From Semisulcospira habei (lineage: Eukaryota > Mollusca > Gastropoda > Semisulcospiridae): a stretch of 64,000 bases of DNA. The stretch is from assembly GCA_036245525.1 (NCBI GenBank), contig BTPG01000001.1, positions 222,878,409 through 222,942,408 of the forward strand, in the 5' to 3' direction. Below, piece by piece: positions 1 through 12,091 of the stretch; position 1 is the stretch's first letter; every line of letters begins with the position of its first letter. Below the pieces are notes generated by a model that worked only from the letters and a program-made list of their open reading frames with translations, made no database searches and was not told the DNA's origin. A program made the translations under genes and the position numbers.

Positions 1-780
1 GTGAATTAGCTTTTTAAATTAATTTAATTAGCTTGACGGTGCAGCATGTCTTTTTTTTTTGTTGTTGTTGCTTTTTAGGCCGCTTGTTGGCGTACGTTCA
101 GTATTCTTTTTCTTTTTTTCATATGCATCAGGCAGATTTTGAAAAAAGTCTGTTGTGTTGGGACATTAGCAGTGTACAACTAACTACAGATCTTTTTACC
201 CTTATGATTTTTGCTTATTTTGGCACGGAATTTGAACTTTAATTTCTTTATGTTATACATTGTAGTTTCTTGGGGACTGAGTAGTTTGGTTGTTCTCAAT
301 TTTAAAGGTGTGTACAGTTCAGTTCATTAAATACACATGTACTTACATGTTTCTGTAAGAAGCATTTGGAACAAATATTTTATTTAACACCTGATATGCA
401 ATTTATGGAATTTGCACGGGTCAAAATAATAGATTGAAAAAGCATTTAAGTGTTTGTACAAAAATAGTACATTGATTTATTTGCAAGTCGTGGCTTCTGA
501 ACCACAAATTAGAAAAAGTAAATATTTGCAATGAAATGAAAGAAAGATCAACTACATAAAACAAGCTGTTCAATAAAAATAAAATGCTCTGTGCGATTTA
601 TTTTGTATCAAATATTGTGCTCTTTCGACACGGCTCTGTGGAACTGAAGCATCATGTCACTCACCATAGCAGACACTGCGCATCTCAAACAGTGCAGCTA
701 ACTATGAACTATTAATCTTTTCAACAGTCAACTAAACTCTGCATAATTGTAAATATTTAAAACCTAATATTTTCATTTTC
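1..780. other. AT-rich non-coding DNA
   Basis: No gene is supported here. Short open frames lack recognisable motifs. The 3' end (about 765-780) is a pyrimidine-rich run ending in AG that serves as the acceptor of the mitofusin-like exon that follows. Confidence 0.5.
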
Positions 781-1622
781 AGCTCGGAGCCAATGTCTGG
801 CAGCGGTGCTATGGCAGCTGCCTCGGTGCAGGGTCTCCACGACAACAAGATTCTGACCACTTTGCTGACAACTTTCGCCTCTTTTATCTTGCGCACCACC
901 TTGGGGGCTGTAGGAGAGAGAAAGTTGGTTGTTAACATGGATACAAAGTCGTGTCAGCAGGAGGCATAGATCCGCAAGAGCCCCCGCAACTGTGGAGACT
1001 CATGAAGATCTATGTCACAAGCGGCATTTGGATCGTGTTTGCATTTCCTCAGTAGTGAAGGGGTTTATTCATGAATAAACATTGGTGTCTTGTAAAGAAA
1101 TTTCTGTATTTTTTATAATTGTACATGTTCTTTCACTATAAATAAAAGTAAAATGAAAATAAAAAGCCATATATCGAGAAATATGTAGCATACATAATGG
1201 CTTGAATTAAATTAATGCTGCATGTTTGATCAGTTGAAAAATTATCCCAATTTTGTGAATCAACCGCAGAAATTTAGGAGACAGATTGACTGTGGTATTC
1301 CAAGGATGGTGTGATAACTATCATAGTTAATTCATATCTAGTAGCGTGTCAGGACTAAGTTGGTGCATTGCAGTTTGTTTTTCGCTTTTGGAGCGTTTAG
1401 CATGTGCACTGTTCTGTCATTACAGCTGGCCAAAGCAGCAGGCTGGAGAGTGATTGCAGTCACAGGAACTCTGTACGGGCTGCTATATCTGTATGAGCGA
1501 CTCGCATAGACCACGCGGGCAAAGGAGCGAAGCTTTAAGCAGCAGTACGTGGAATACGCCAGCAGCAAACTTCGACTCATCGTGGATTTGACGTCCTCTA
1601 ACTGCAGTCACTAAGTGAAACA
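781..1622 (+). pseudogene. Decayed mitofusin (outer-membrane fusion GTPase) gene, two exons
   Basis: Mitofusins are dynamin-like GTPases that tether and fuse mitochondrial outer membranes. Two exon-like blocks match the region around the transmembrane segment. The first (about 781-905) reads ILTTLLTTFASFILRTTLG, like the family's LAS-TSRTS stretch. The second starts at 1426 after a good TTACAG acceptor. It reads [43 protein letters not shown] and SSNCSH, then meets a GTAAGT donor at about 1623. The second block has two in-frame stops: TAG at 1507-1509 where the family has Trp (ERLTW), and TAA at 1612-1614 where Gln is expected (CSHQVKQ). The GTPase domain and the last heptad repeats are not seen. 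The intervening intron is retained, so this is a duplicated rather than processed pseudogene, or a decayed piece of a locus that extends outside the window. Confidence 0.75.
958..1016. repeat. Hairpin family A copy (degenerate)
   Basis: An imperfect palindrome of the type GGCATAGATC...GATCTATG with a GAGCCCCCGC centre, inside the mitofusin-like intron. The same palindrome recurs about a dozen times in the window. Confidence 0.6.
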
Positions 1623-1904
1623 GTAAGTTGTTGATTTTTCTTCAGCACCCTTGTGCTTGCGGACACGTGTACCATTAACATTACCAATGGCTGCATGTAC
1701 ATACGGGGTCAAGTCATGCATGCCGCGTCAGTTTCAGTTGTTGGGTGAGACAGGTGATTGACAGGTTGGTTGTTGAACTGTCAGTTCAGTTCACTCAGCT
1801 AATGGCGAGTCATAAAAACAAAATGATTTTGGCTCATGTAATAGCAGATGTGAAGAGTCTGTGTGCTGTAATTCATCTATGGTCTGTAATATATACTGAC
1901 AATT

Positions 1905-1974
1905 AAAAGAAATGCAACATTATTCGAAACCATTTTTGTGTTTCCGATGACTCAAATAATGTTGCATTTCTTTT
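1905..1974. repeat. Perfect 20-bp inverted repeat
   Basis: The 20-nt arm at 1905-1924 (AAAAGAAATGCAACATTATT) is the exact reverse complement of 1955-1974, with a 30-nt spacer. It could be the tip of a small foldback element. No coding function is evident in 1620-2350. Confidence 0.7.
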
Positions 1975-2389
1975 GCTTGTCGGCATAGTACAGAGATAAC
2001 TGTTAATGAGATTTCCCTAGGCATGCTAATTTGGCAGCCCCTAAAGGTCAGAGGGACACTAATTGACAAATGCGTGTAAAAAAGTGTCGAAAAAAATTCC
2101 GTACTGGATGTTGAGTCCTCCGCCAAGTCTCTCAGGTAAGATTTGTCAGGCTGCCTCTCGAAGACCTTTCTTCTGTGTTCTGGCATCAGATTTTCTCCGC
2201 ATGCGATACCATTAATTTACCAGACGGCTCAATCCCACTCTGCCAACCACTTTATGAATTTCAGATACAAGAAGACACAATTTTTGAAACGTTAATTGCT
2301 GGGCTCACTCTTCACACCACACGATTATGATGTGTTTGTCTATAGGATGTGAGTGAATGTATTTGTGTCATGCGAGCAATCACACTGGG

Positions 2390-2690
2390 TTCAGTTTGTT
2401 GGGCTTTGAGCCAGTAGAATTAATCCTTTGGCTGTCAGTAGTGGTTTTTGTTGGCTCACGTGCCAAGCAAAGTGAGTCTATGTTTTGGGCCAGTGGTCGT
2501 CCGTCCGTCGTCTGTCATCCGTCCGCCGTAAACACGTTGACATTTTCTCGAAGGCTATTCAACAAGCCACAATCTTCAAACTTGGCCCAAGGATACTTTG
2601 TGGCAAGTACTACGTTTGTGGTTGCGTTATTCTTTGTTATTCAATTTTTCTGTCATCATGTATAGATTTTTGCTGAAGCTGTTTGAGGAG
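2390..2690 (+). repeat. Dispersed repeat fragment (also near 50840-51235, opposite strand)
   Basis: The stretch carrying TTTTGGGCCAGTGGTCGTCC, a run of CCGTCCGTC and CTTGGCCCAAGGATACTTTG reappears in reverse orientation at about 50840-50950 and 51185-51235, where a TTAA-bounded hairpin element splits it. The open frames through it are chance. Confidence 0.65.
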
Positions 2691-2799
2691 GGAAAATTTG
2701 AGTCTGCTTTTATAAAGTCTGTCAAGATTAACTTGGAAGAACTCGGCCTCTGTGGATTTTGGATTAATTAGAATAATTTAGATTATAGTTACTGACATG

Positions 2800-3200
2800 G
2801 TATAAAGAAAAGATTAAGCGGGACGGGTATATTCAACTGTTAATGTGGAGTCATCCTAATGGTGCTATAATTATAGAATGTTAAAAACAAAGTTTGGAAT
2901 GCATGACTACATTTGTAAATTACCTGAAAACCTAGCAATATCAATGTTACACTTTAGAACACTTAATCACTAGCTACCTGTACAGTCACTCAGATACAGA
3001 GGGATTAGTAGGGAAAATAGAGTATGTGATAAATGTAACTTTGGGGGCATTGGGGATGAATTCCATTATTTATTTTGCTGCCCTTACTTTGCTGAAAAGC
3101 GTAAACTGTGTTTAAAAGATACTTTTACAGCAGACCAAATGCAGTCAGATTTGAACAGCTACTTACTAGTGGCAGCAACACTGTCCTATTGAAATTAACT
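2800..3200 (+). mobile_element. LINE C-terminal fragment (zinc-knuckle region)
   Basis: Translation near 2885-3110 gives FGMHDYICKLPENL followed by CDKCNFGGIGDEFHYLFCCP. This is the Cys/His motif (C-x2-C...H-x4-C) common at the end of non-LTR reverse transcriptase ORFs. An in-frame stop is present and no RT core is visible, so this is a 5'-truncated dead copy. It resembles the fragment at 23.26-23.9 kb in style. Confidence 0.65.
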
Positions 3201-3781
3201 CATTTATAAAGCTAATACTGAAGGGATTCTAACATCCAAATCGGGTAGCTATTTCATGTTCTACTCCTCATACTCACACACCAGTGTGCAAGTTCTGATG
3301 GCTTGCCAGATTATATCACATGTATGTACATTGGTGTTGTGTTATTCCCAGTGACCTGTGCCACAGATGCTGATTTATATCCAGACGAATGACTGTCGGT
3401 TATCCGTGTCATGTATGTTTGCATTTGGGTTTGAATCGATCGCTCATGCATTATCAGTCATTTAAAATGTTTATGTTTTATTTATACCAACGGTAACTCT
3501 TGGGATAAAAACATAAAAAGGTGTTGTCAGCTGCAGCACACCGCAACCACATCTATACTAGTCCATTTTAGACTTACTTTTGATTGTTTTTAGTTTTTCC
3601 TCCCGCTCACTGTCAACCAGGTTGTGTGGCTTATTTATCATCAAGTCAGAATTGCTATACAACAAACAGGAGATGAGGGTGTGTGCATCACGTGGAGTAC
3701 ATCTTGGAGGTTTGAGAGGTTAGTCATGGCTAACATCTCGGATTTGCAAGATGTACTCTACGTACTTTCATCTCCTGTCTG

Positions 3782-3813
3782 TTACACACACACACATGCA
3801 CACATACACACAT

Positions 3814-3872
<59 letters not shown>
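3782..3872. repeat. (CA)n microsatellite
   Basis: A long CA run preceded by CATGCACACATACACA variants. The Thr-His and Cys-Val open frames across it are artefacts of the repeat. Confidence 0.98.
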
Positions 3873-3878
<6 letters not shown>

Positions 3879-4469
3879 CACATGCACACATAAAAATGCT
3901 GCCCACCACGCCGCACGATCAATCTTGATATTGTGTTGCTGACTTAAGTAAGCCTGGATAAAAACAATGCCATCTATAGGCAAACGCCGCCCATCTCCAA
4001 AGGGCATAGATCTTGATTTAACCCTGCAGACCATAATGTGTATTAGATGTAACATGTCTGACCCTTGTGACAATGTAAAGAGATGACTTCTGCACCAGGA
4101 AAATCCATGTTTTCTCAAAATTTAATCAGTTTTCACACAGCTGTCAAACACCCGTGACCCTTGACCTTAAATATCATAGTGTTGACTAAACTAGTATACA
4201 TAGGAAGGTTTTATCATCATCACTACCTTTGTGCCAAATTTGTTTGAAAAGTTTGCAAAACTGTTGATAATACATGTTACTACAATTCTTTCCACAAGAA
4301 AGGCAAAGCCATTATGGCTCACGTGGACAACCGATATACTTACGTGTGACCTTTGTGACAATAAGTAAAGGACTGGCTTTCGCACCAGCAAAGTCCATGT
4401 TTTCTCAAAATGTAAGTATTTTTAACACACATGTACACCCCCACCCCGTCCCCCACCCTTGAACTTTGC

Positions 4470-6840
4470 AATCTTACTTTACTTACGCCTGTCACCCCTC
4501 CCAGGGTATAGGCCGTTGACGAGAGACCTCCAGCGACTCCTGTCCTGTACTTCTTCGATTTTACTCCAGGTGGTTCCCAGTCTCTTGATGTCTGCTTGGA
4601 GGTCTCAACGCCAGGTGTTTCTCGGCCTACCTCTTTTCCTCTTTCCCTGGGGGCTCCATGACAATGCCTGCCTAGTGATACTGGAAACTGGCTTTCTCAG
4701 ACTGTGACCAATCCATCCCCATCTTCTTCATCCAATTTCATTCTCTGCTTTTATCTGCTCTGTTCTCTCCCAGAGTCTGACGTTGCTGATCTTCTCTGGC
4801 CAGTGGATTTTCAAGATTCTTCTAAGGCAACTGTTTATGAAGATCTGTACTCTGTTGACCGTGGTTTTTGTCAACCTCCAAGACGCTGCTCCATATAGGA
4901 GAACTGCTTTTACGTTTGAGTTGAAAATCCGGACTTTGGTGTGTTGTGACAGCTCTCCGAAACTCCACACTTTTTTCAGCTGGAGAAAGGCTGCTCTGGC
5001 TTTACCGATTCGTGCTCTGACATCTGCATAAGTGCAACCTTTTTTTTTTGTCGATGATGCTCCCGAGATAGGTGAAGGACTCCACCTCCTCCATCGGGGT
5101 GCCAGCAAGCAAGACTGGTTCTTCCCTGGTTGCGTTCAGCCTCATTGTCTTTGTTTTCTGTTTGTGGATGGTGAGGCCCACTTGGGACGAGATGTCAGCA
5201 AGCCTCGTGGTCTTGTCCTGCATTTGTTGATGAGTGTGGGACAGTAAAGTCAAGTCGTCTGCAAAATCGAGGTCGTCAAGCTGTGTTCACAGTGTCCACT
5301 GTATTCTGCTTCTTCTCTGCTCTGTGGACCTCTTCATGACCCAATCTATGGCCAGTAGGAAGAGGAACGGAGACAGCAAACACCCTTGCCTGACGCCGGT
5401 TCTGACCTGGAGCTCCCTGGTGAACTGCCCTTCAAGGATCACGCGACATGTCATGCCATCGTAGCTGCTCTTGATCAGGCAGACGAGTTTTGTGGGTACA
5501 CCGTAGTGTCGTAGGAGTTTCCACAAAGTCTCGCGGTCCACGCTGTCAAATGCTTTCTCGTAATCCACAAAGTTGAAGTACAGCGGGGAGCTCCACTCCA
5601 GAGACTGCTCCACGATGATGCGAAGAGTAGCAATCTGGTCTGTACATGATCGGGTTTTCCTGAATCCTGCTTGCTGGTCTCTCAGCTGGGGGTCGACGGA
5701 GCTCTTCATTCTCTCCAGGATGATCCTGTTAAAGACCTTTCCGGGTACTGACAGCGAGGTTATTCCTCTGTAGTTGGAACACTTGCTGAGGTCGCCTTGA
5801 TTGGTACCCCTCCTTTCAGTCAGCTGGCATTACTTCCTCTTCCCAGATCTTTCCAAACAGTGGGTACAGCATCTCTACTGTTTTTTCTAGGTCTGCTTTC
5901 AGAGCCTCCGCTGGAATGCCATCTGGCCCTGCTGCTTTGCCATTCTTCAAAAAATGCCACTGCTCTTCTGATCTCTTCCCGGCTGGGTCTGTCACAGCTG
6001 ATGGGTTGGTCAGTCTTTGCTGGCTGGATGTCTGGGGCGGGTCGGGTGGTGTGGGTCTGTTCAGTAACTCTTCAAAATACTCGGCCCATCTGTCGAGTTG
6101 GTCTGCTTTGTCTGCAATAGGCTTGCCTTCTTTGTCGTTTACTGGTCTTTCTGTATGGCCATACTTGCCAGACAATCTTCTGGTAATGTCGTAGAGCAGT
6201 TGCATGTTGCCGCTGCCTGCTGCCTTTTCTGCCAGGCCGTCTGTGTAGGCTCTCTTGTCTGCCCTGATACTCCTCTTCACCTCGCGGTTGGCTTCCGAGT
6301 ATTCTTCCTGTGCCCTTGCTTTGGCTGCTCTCGTGCGACTGTTGTTGACAACTACTTTCTTCTGCTTCCTCACTTCTATCTTCTTCAAGGTCTGTGCCGA
6401 CAGCCAGTCTTTTGTGATGGTGTTTCTTGAACCCCACAGTGTCACTTTGCAGGCTGAGTTCAGTGCCTCTATAACTGTCTTCCACTGCTGCTCTGCCACC
6501 TCCTCTTCATTTACTAGCTCCTGTAGCGCTTGAAACCGGTTGGACAGCAATAGTTTGAACTCTTCTCTCACCCCAGTGCTGTCTTCTTGTTGTCCCTGTG
6601 CTGCCTTTCTTTAACTTGAGCTTTATTCTCAAGATAAGCAGATGATGGTCTGAGGCGACATCTGCTCCCCTCCTCGCTCGAACATCTTGAAGGGATCTTC
6701 TAAATTTCTTGCTAATGCAGATATGGTCTATTTTGACGGGTGACGTCAATCACTGTAATTCAGAAGAATGTTCTGCCAGGGTTCCACCAACAAGTGACGT
6801 GTACAACACGAGGGGACCGAACTCTTGACGTGTTTTGGTG
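4470..6840 (-). mobile_element. RTE/craniofacial-protein-2-like LINE, frameshifted
   Basis: Read on the minus strand from about 6840 down to 4470. It starts in the end of the endonuclease domain (IDHICISKKF, GADVASDHHLL near 6.65-6.75 kb). It continues through a basic linker, KAAGPDGIPAEAL (about 5.9 kb), the RT core with FVDYEKAFDSVDR, VRQGCLLSPFLFLL (5.3-5.6 kb) and the FADD box (DLDFADDLTLL, about 5.26 kb). It ends in LYGAASWRLTKTTVN, LRRILKIHWPEKI and a 3' UTR with a TTACTTTACTTAC-type short repeat at the boundary (about 4470). The ORF is split over several frames, so the copy is inactive. The 5' endonuclease part is missing. Clade assignment rests on motif resemblance only. Confidence 0.85.
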
Positions 6841-6849
6841 TAATGTCAG

Positions 6850-8222
6850 AGATTAGTACGTCGCTGTTCCGATGCCGCCTCTAGGACGATCTGATCATAA
6901 CTTGGTTAAACTCGTGCCACGGTATACACCACGCGTACAACGCGAGCCGCCGCTTACCAGGACAGTACAGAAATGGTCCACAGCAGCTAAAGAGGCCCTG
7001 AAAGGTTGCTTTGACTGCACAGAGTGGAATATTTTTACTGACACTACAAGCGACGTTGCCGAGCTGGCTGACACAGTTTGCAGCTACATAAATTTTTGCG
7101 TAGACAGTGTTGTGCCTAAAACAACTGTTAAAATCTATTCCAACAACAAACCTTGGGTCACGAAGCACATCAAGGAGGTCTTAAACAGAAAGAAGAAAGC
7201 TTTTGAAGACAAGAACAAAGAACAGTTACGGACAGTACAAAAGGAACTGAAAGGGAGCTTAGGAAGGGGAAGGAAGCATATCGAAAAAAGATAGAAAAAC
7301 AGTTTGAGACTGGTAACATGAAACGTGTGTGGGAGGGTATGAAACTGATGAGTTGGAACAAGAGGCAAAAAGCTGTTCCGGTTTTGAGCAAAACTACGGA
7401 CTATGCCAACGACTCAGTTAAATCAGTTCTATGCAAGATTTGATTGTCATGATTTTGAGCATGAGAGGGAACAGGTCAAGGAAATGCTAGTTAGTGGACC
7501 TAAACACATGCAAAGTGAAGTGATTGTGGTGACTGAGGAGGAGGTGCTTAGCGTACTTAAACATACCAACCCAAACAAAGCGGCTGGGCCAGATGGTGTT
7601 AGATCAAATGTGTTAAAATTATGCGCTGAACAACTGTACCGAATTCTTTGCTATATTTTTAACATGTCACTTACCCAGTGTGTCGGGCGTTCCCTGTTCA
7701 TGGAAGACCTCTTGTATTGTCCCCGTGCCAAAAAAACAAACTGTATCTGTGATGAACGATTTAAGACCAGTTGCTCTTACCTCGTGTGTCATGAAGGTTT
7801 TTGAGAGGGCTGTTGTTTCACATTTTAAAATACAGGTTGCAGATTTTATGGACCCCTTTCAGTTTGCTTACAGAAGGCAAAGAGGTGTTGATGATGCCAC
7901 TTTGCATGTTGTAAACAACATCTACTCTCATTTAGAGAAACCAGGAGCCTCCATTCGACTGATGTTCTACGATCTTTCGTCTGCTTTTAACACCATTCAG
8001 CCATATATACTCGCCTCCAAACTAGTTCACATGAACATAAATGCCTCTACCATTCTTTGGGTTTTGGACTATCTCACTAACCGGTCACAGTACGTCAGAA
8101 TTAGTTCGGATCTAATCTCAGATGTATTTTTTACCAACACCGGTGCACCACAAGGGACTGTCCTGTCGCCTTTTTTGTTTTCTTTGTACACAGCAGACTG
8201 TAGAGCTACTCATGACGACTTT
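6850..8222 (+). mobile_element. Rex1/CR1-like LINE, 5' part in forward orientation
   Basis: Plus-strand reading frames give the end of the endonuclease domain (GRSDHNLVKLVPRY at about 6.88 kb) and the linker NNKPWVTKHIKEVLN. Next come NPNKAAGPDGVRSNVLKLC (about 7.57 kb), RPVALTSCVMKVFE, FQFAYRRQRGVDDATLHV, FYDLSSAFNTIQP (RT box with the first Asp) and GAPQGTVLSPFLFSLYTADC. The ORF is frameshifted at about 7.26 and 7.68 kb. The normal continuation (the FADD box onward) does not follow on this strand. It is found inverted immediately downstream at 8690-8225. Confidence 0.85.
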
Positions 8223-8690
8223 GTTAAGGCGATCTTGGTTTCCGTTACATAAATTTCTCCCCCAGCACGTCAGTCCAAAAGTTAAAATGCTAACAATACT
8301 GGAGCAGTAAAACATCTGTAAAAGCTGAGTGCTTACATGAAATGATCTGAGCTTTCTCAAACAGTAAAGACGGGTATGCGTTTTTTTCACAATAGCATCT
8401 GTGTTTTGTTTCCAGTTCAGTGAGCGCGTTGTCAAAAAGAACACCTAAATACTTGTAGGACTCTACACGCTCAACTTCTGTTTCCTTGATAACAACAGGA
8501 CCGGGATGCTGTTTGTTATTCCTGAAATCTATGACCATCTCTTTTGTTTTGCCAACATGTAATTCAAGGTAGTTTCTATCGCACCACTCTTTAAAGTCAT
8601 CGATCTCTTCTCGATAGTGTCTGTCGTCCTCATCTGTAATCAGACCTGTCAGTGCCGTGTCGTCAGCGTATTTGTCCAGCACAAGACAGC
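8223..8690 (-). mobile_element. 3' part of the same LINE type, inverted
   Basis: On the minus strand this reads KYADDTALTGLITDEDD, FKEWCDRNYLELHVGKTKEM, VIDFRNNK, VESYKYLGVLFDN, then YCSSIVSILTFGLTCWG and DRLNKVV, which ends at about 8225. These motifs are exactly what should follow the plus-strand block that stops at about 8222. Its start (about 8690) is fused in the same direction to the end of another LINE (LLSCAG). Confidence 0.8.
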
Positions 8691-10752
8691 AAAAAGTGTT
8701 GAACAGAGTACTGTTCGTCGCAGGCATAACACCATGGACGCTCCTCCTGTTTTAGTAAATAAGAGTGCGTAACATACGTGTCGCCGATGTGGAGCCGAGC
8801 AAGGAGAGTCTCTTCACGGCGGCTGCCGCAGCGATAAGGTAGACCGTCGGACAACTTAGGAAGGGCTTCATGCAGCTTGTTAGCTTCCTCTTTGTCCCAC
8901 TCGGACTGCCACTCACGGGCTATGTACGCACTAACCACATGTCTAAAATCACTATAAACAGTCTGTGTGTCAGGGACAGGGTCGTTGCGGGCATCGTTGG
9001 CAGCAGAATCTGCGATCCTGTTGCCTTCGATGCCCACATGCCCTGGGACCCAAATAAAAATGATGTCATAATATTTCTTAATCAAGTCTGCTTAGAGCTC
9101 TCTGATCTGCACCAGCAGTGGGTGGTCATTTCCCGTGCCCTGAAGGGCCTGCAGGGCAGAAAGAGAGTCAGACAGAATCAGGAAGTTCCTTTCTCTAGAT
9201 CGATAAGCATGCCTGAGTGCCAGCAGAACCGCCTGCAGTTCTGCACTAAATACAGAGGAATGGTCTGGGAGGTGGTGCTTAAATGGGCGTCTAGGATGGC
9301 GAGAGGACACTGCGGCCGCAGCCACTCTCCCATCCTCAGACTTTGACCCATCCGTATAGATACGACAATAGCCAGGAAAAATTGAAAAGAGTTCATTGAG
9401 GCTCTGTTGGTATATGGCTGGTGGATCAGAGTCTTTCTTGTGGGCAGTTAAGTCCAGCAAGATGTCAGGAACTGGTAAGAGCCATGGTGGAGTGATGTGT
9501 TGCAGGGATTCCGAAACTCTGTCCAGGTCCAATCCGGCCGCCTGTAGATGAGTTCGGACACGGAAAGAAAGTGGACGGACAGCTCCCTGATGGGTATCGT
9601 AAATCTCTGCAAACGATGGTTTAAAAACACAATCATAGGCAGGATTGTCTGGATGGGCCTTTAGTTTCAGAACGTAGCTGAGCATGAGGCGGATGCGGCG
9701 GAGCTTGAGAGAAGGCTCCCCTGCCTCGGCATACAGACTAGGAACTGGAGACGTCCTGAAGGCCCCAAGACATATCTGCAGACCCTGAGGGTGAATTGTG
9801 TTCAGACGCTGTAGCACAGACTTGGAAGCTGAGCCATACACTACAGAGCCGTAATCCAGTTTGGACCGAACAAGGGCCCGGTACAGTCGAAGTAAGACAG
9901 TACGGTCCGCACCCCAGTCAGTACGACCAACGACACGAAGAACGTCGAGAGCCTTCTGACAAGAGGTTCTGAGGTAATTAATATGGTTGCGGAAGGTAAG
10001 TCTTTTGTCAAAGATGACCTCCAGAAACTTTGCCTCCCCGGCCACCTTAATTGGCACTCCAGCAATGCTCAGGCTAGGTTCTGGAAAAAAAAATCGTCTG
10101 ATTAGTAAAATGCACACAGACTGTCTTGGAGGGTGAGAAGTTGAATCCATTGAGAGACACCCACCGTTGGATGCGATCAACGCACAGCTGCAAGCGCCTC
10201 TCAAGGGACGCAAGTCCTCGACCACGTGCGCACAAAGCAAAGTCGTCAACAAACAAAGAGCTTTCAGAATCATCCTTGGCGGCCTTTACAATGTTATTAA
10301 TTCTAATACTAATTAAAACAGGAGATAGAATGCTGCCCTGCTGGACACCCATCTCCTGATCAAAGGAGTCGGAGAGAGTGGAGCCCACACGGACATGGAA
10401 CGACCGGTTAGTCAAAAAATTGTGAATAAAAACAGGTAGGTGCCCTTTAAAACCAATGTCCAACAAGTCAGACATTATGCCATACTTCCAGGTAGTGTCA
10501 TATGCCTTCTCAAGATCGAAGAAAATTGCATATACATGCTGCTTGTTGACAAAAGAATCTCGAATAAATGATTCAAAGCGGACTAAATGGTCAGTTGTAG
10601 TACGGAAGCGCCGGAAACCGCACTGGAGGTCTGTGAGGAGACCCTGTGACTCAAGATGCTACACCAGGCGGGCGTTGACCAGGCGCTCCATAGTTTTACA
10701 TAAACATGATGTCAAAGTGATAGGCCGGTAGTTGCCCGGGTCGGAAGCATCC

Positions 10753-10838
10753 TTACCCGGCTTGATTAGTTAGTTAGTTATTTGGGTTTAACGCCGAGCA
10801 GGCGACTAAGGCCATCTCACGGCGGTTTACCCGGCTTG
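10753..10838 (-). mobile_element. Short SINE fragment with target-site duplication
   Basis: The body at 10765-10826 carries the recurring 3' SINE tail, minus sense GGCGTTAAACCCAAATAACT. It is flanked by the direct repeat TTACCCGGCTTG (10753-10764 and 10827-10838), which is host LINE sequence. The TTAGTTAGTTAG end is the simple tail. Related copies lie at 14234-14293, about 22335-22400, 35312-35370 and 57085-57150. Confidence 0.88.
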
Positions 10839-10982
10839 GGGATCGGTACAACCACAGCCTGGTGCCAAGACGGCGGAAAATGGCCAGTTCTCCAGATTTG
10901 GTTAAAGGCCTTGAGACAAGTACAGAGGAGTGACCTCTCAGGCAGATGCCGTTAGGAATTGATAGTGGATGGTATCTAAGAG

Positions 10983-11581
10983 CTGTTCTTAATTGGACGA
11001 ACTTCTGGTCAGCAAACCTAGATCGGAGATCTTTTGGTTTGTTTCTTAATTGAGGTTGATCGAACCTAGGCGAACTTCAGCAAACCAGGTTTGCCATGGT
11101 TCTCTTTCTTAACTGAAGTGCTTGATTTGGCGTACTTACTGGTTCAAAATGGCTGCCGCTATGCCGCTTCGCGATTTGAACGATGTTTGTTTTTGTACTC
11201 CTTGCAGTAGCGACACCACAATGAACAGCGTTGCGCCTCCCACAAATCAATTAAAAAAAAAAAAAATAGGTCTTGTTCATCGCACGAGTAAAATATCGCC
11301 GTCCGCCATATTTGTTTGTATCGGTGACTGTCTTCTTATCTCCAACGCAGAAGAGGGTAAAAGTTTTGACCAATCAGAGAAAAGGTTCGCCTTGGTTTGC
11401 TCAACACGTTCAGCGAACCTTTTCCGACAGCGAACTATGGTTTGCCGAGGTTCGTGAACTACTTCGAACTAGGTTCGCCGTATCTTTAGATCGTCCAATT
11501 AAGAACCAACCTGGTTCGTCCGAGATCGTGAACTGTAGTTCGTTAGAGTTCGCGAACTAAAGTTCGCTTAATTAAGAACAT
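10983..11581. mobile_element. 0.6-kb MITE with ~21-bp terminal inverted repeats
   Basis: The ends TGTTCTTAATTGGACGAACT and AGTTCGCTTAATTAAGAACA are near-perfect inverted repeats. The interior repeats GAACC/GGTTC motifs and has no transposase. It interrupts the RNase H LINE between the codons for SADG and DTIHYQFL. The flanks (CTAAG left, CTTAAG right) hint at a short target duplication, but the exact boundary is unsure. Confidence 0.82.
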
Positions 11582-11693
11582 GCTTAAGCCATCAGCAGAG
11601 TCATTACATTTCTGCAAGGCTTGCTGCAATTCTGATAATGTAAAAGCGGCATTATAGTCTTCTGAGTTATCGGACTTAAAATCACAAATACGA

Positions 11694-12091
11694 TCGATTG
11701 ATTGATTGATTGATTGTACATTGCTTAACGTCCCGACAGCAACAAGACTTTCTCAGGACGTGCCTGCACTGCTTGTGAAAAAAAACTAAACAGAATATTG
11801 AATGTAGTATGTCGCCAGCTGGTCCAATACGTTAAATAAACCTAAGACATGGGCCCTAAATAAAGCTAAGACCATTTAGCAACACACATCCAATATCAAG
11901 AGCTACAGGCAGCGCAGACAGCAGGGAGAGTTTTTAAAAGGCAAATACAGGTAAATGGACCAAGGGTAGACAGAAACACATGCCCCAGAATAGAAGAGAA
12001 AATCCACCCTGTGGGGCTGACCAGGGTGACCCTGGGAACTAAAAGGTAGTTAACCCCACCCAAGTCCCCCAGGGCAGACCCGGGTGGGGGG
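11694..12091 (-). mobile_element. Retroelement E copy 1 (398 bp) with 11-bp target duplication
   Basis: Bounded by CACAAATACGA at 11683-11693 and 12092-12102. The minus-strand sense begins with CCCCCCACCCGGGTC and ends in a (AATC)n tail after GTTAAGCAATGTACAATC. A tail plus an 11-bp duplication points to LINE-machinery mobilisation, as for a SINE or a short LINE derivative. Other copies lie at 20251-20626 and about 51533-51870. No ORF. Confidence 0.9.

Noticed and set aside
3751..4118. Long Thr-His and Cys-Val open frames over CA/TG repeats (also at 16.4, 25.5, 33.1, 37.4, 38.8, 39.4, 43.2 and 52.6 kb)
   Set aside because: They are translations of dinucleotide microsatellites with no unique sequence or splice context.
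8118..8727. Twin-priming as the origin of the inverted LINE segment
   Set aside because: Twin priming inverts the 5' part upstream of a forward 3' part; here the 5' part is forward and followed by the inverted 3' part.
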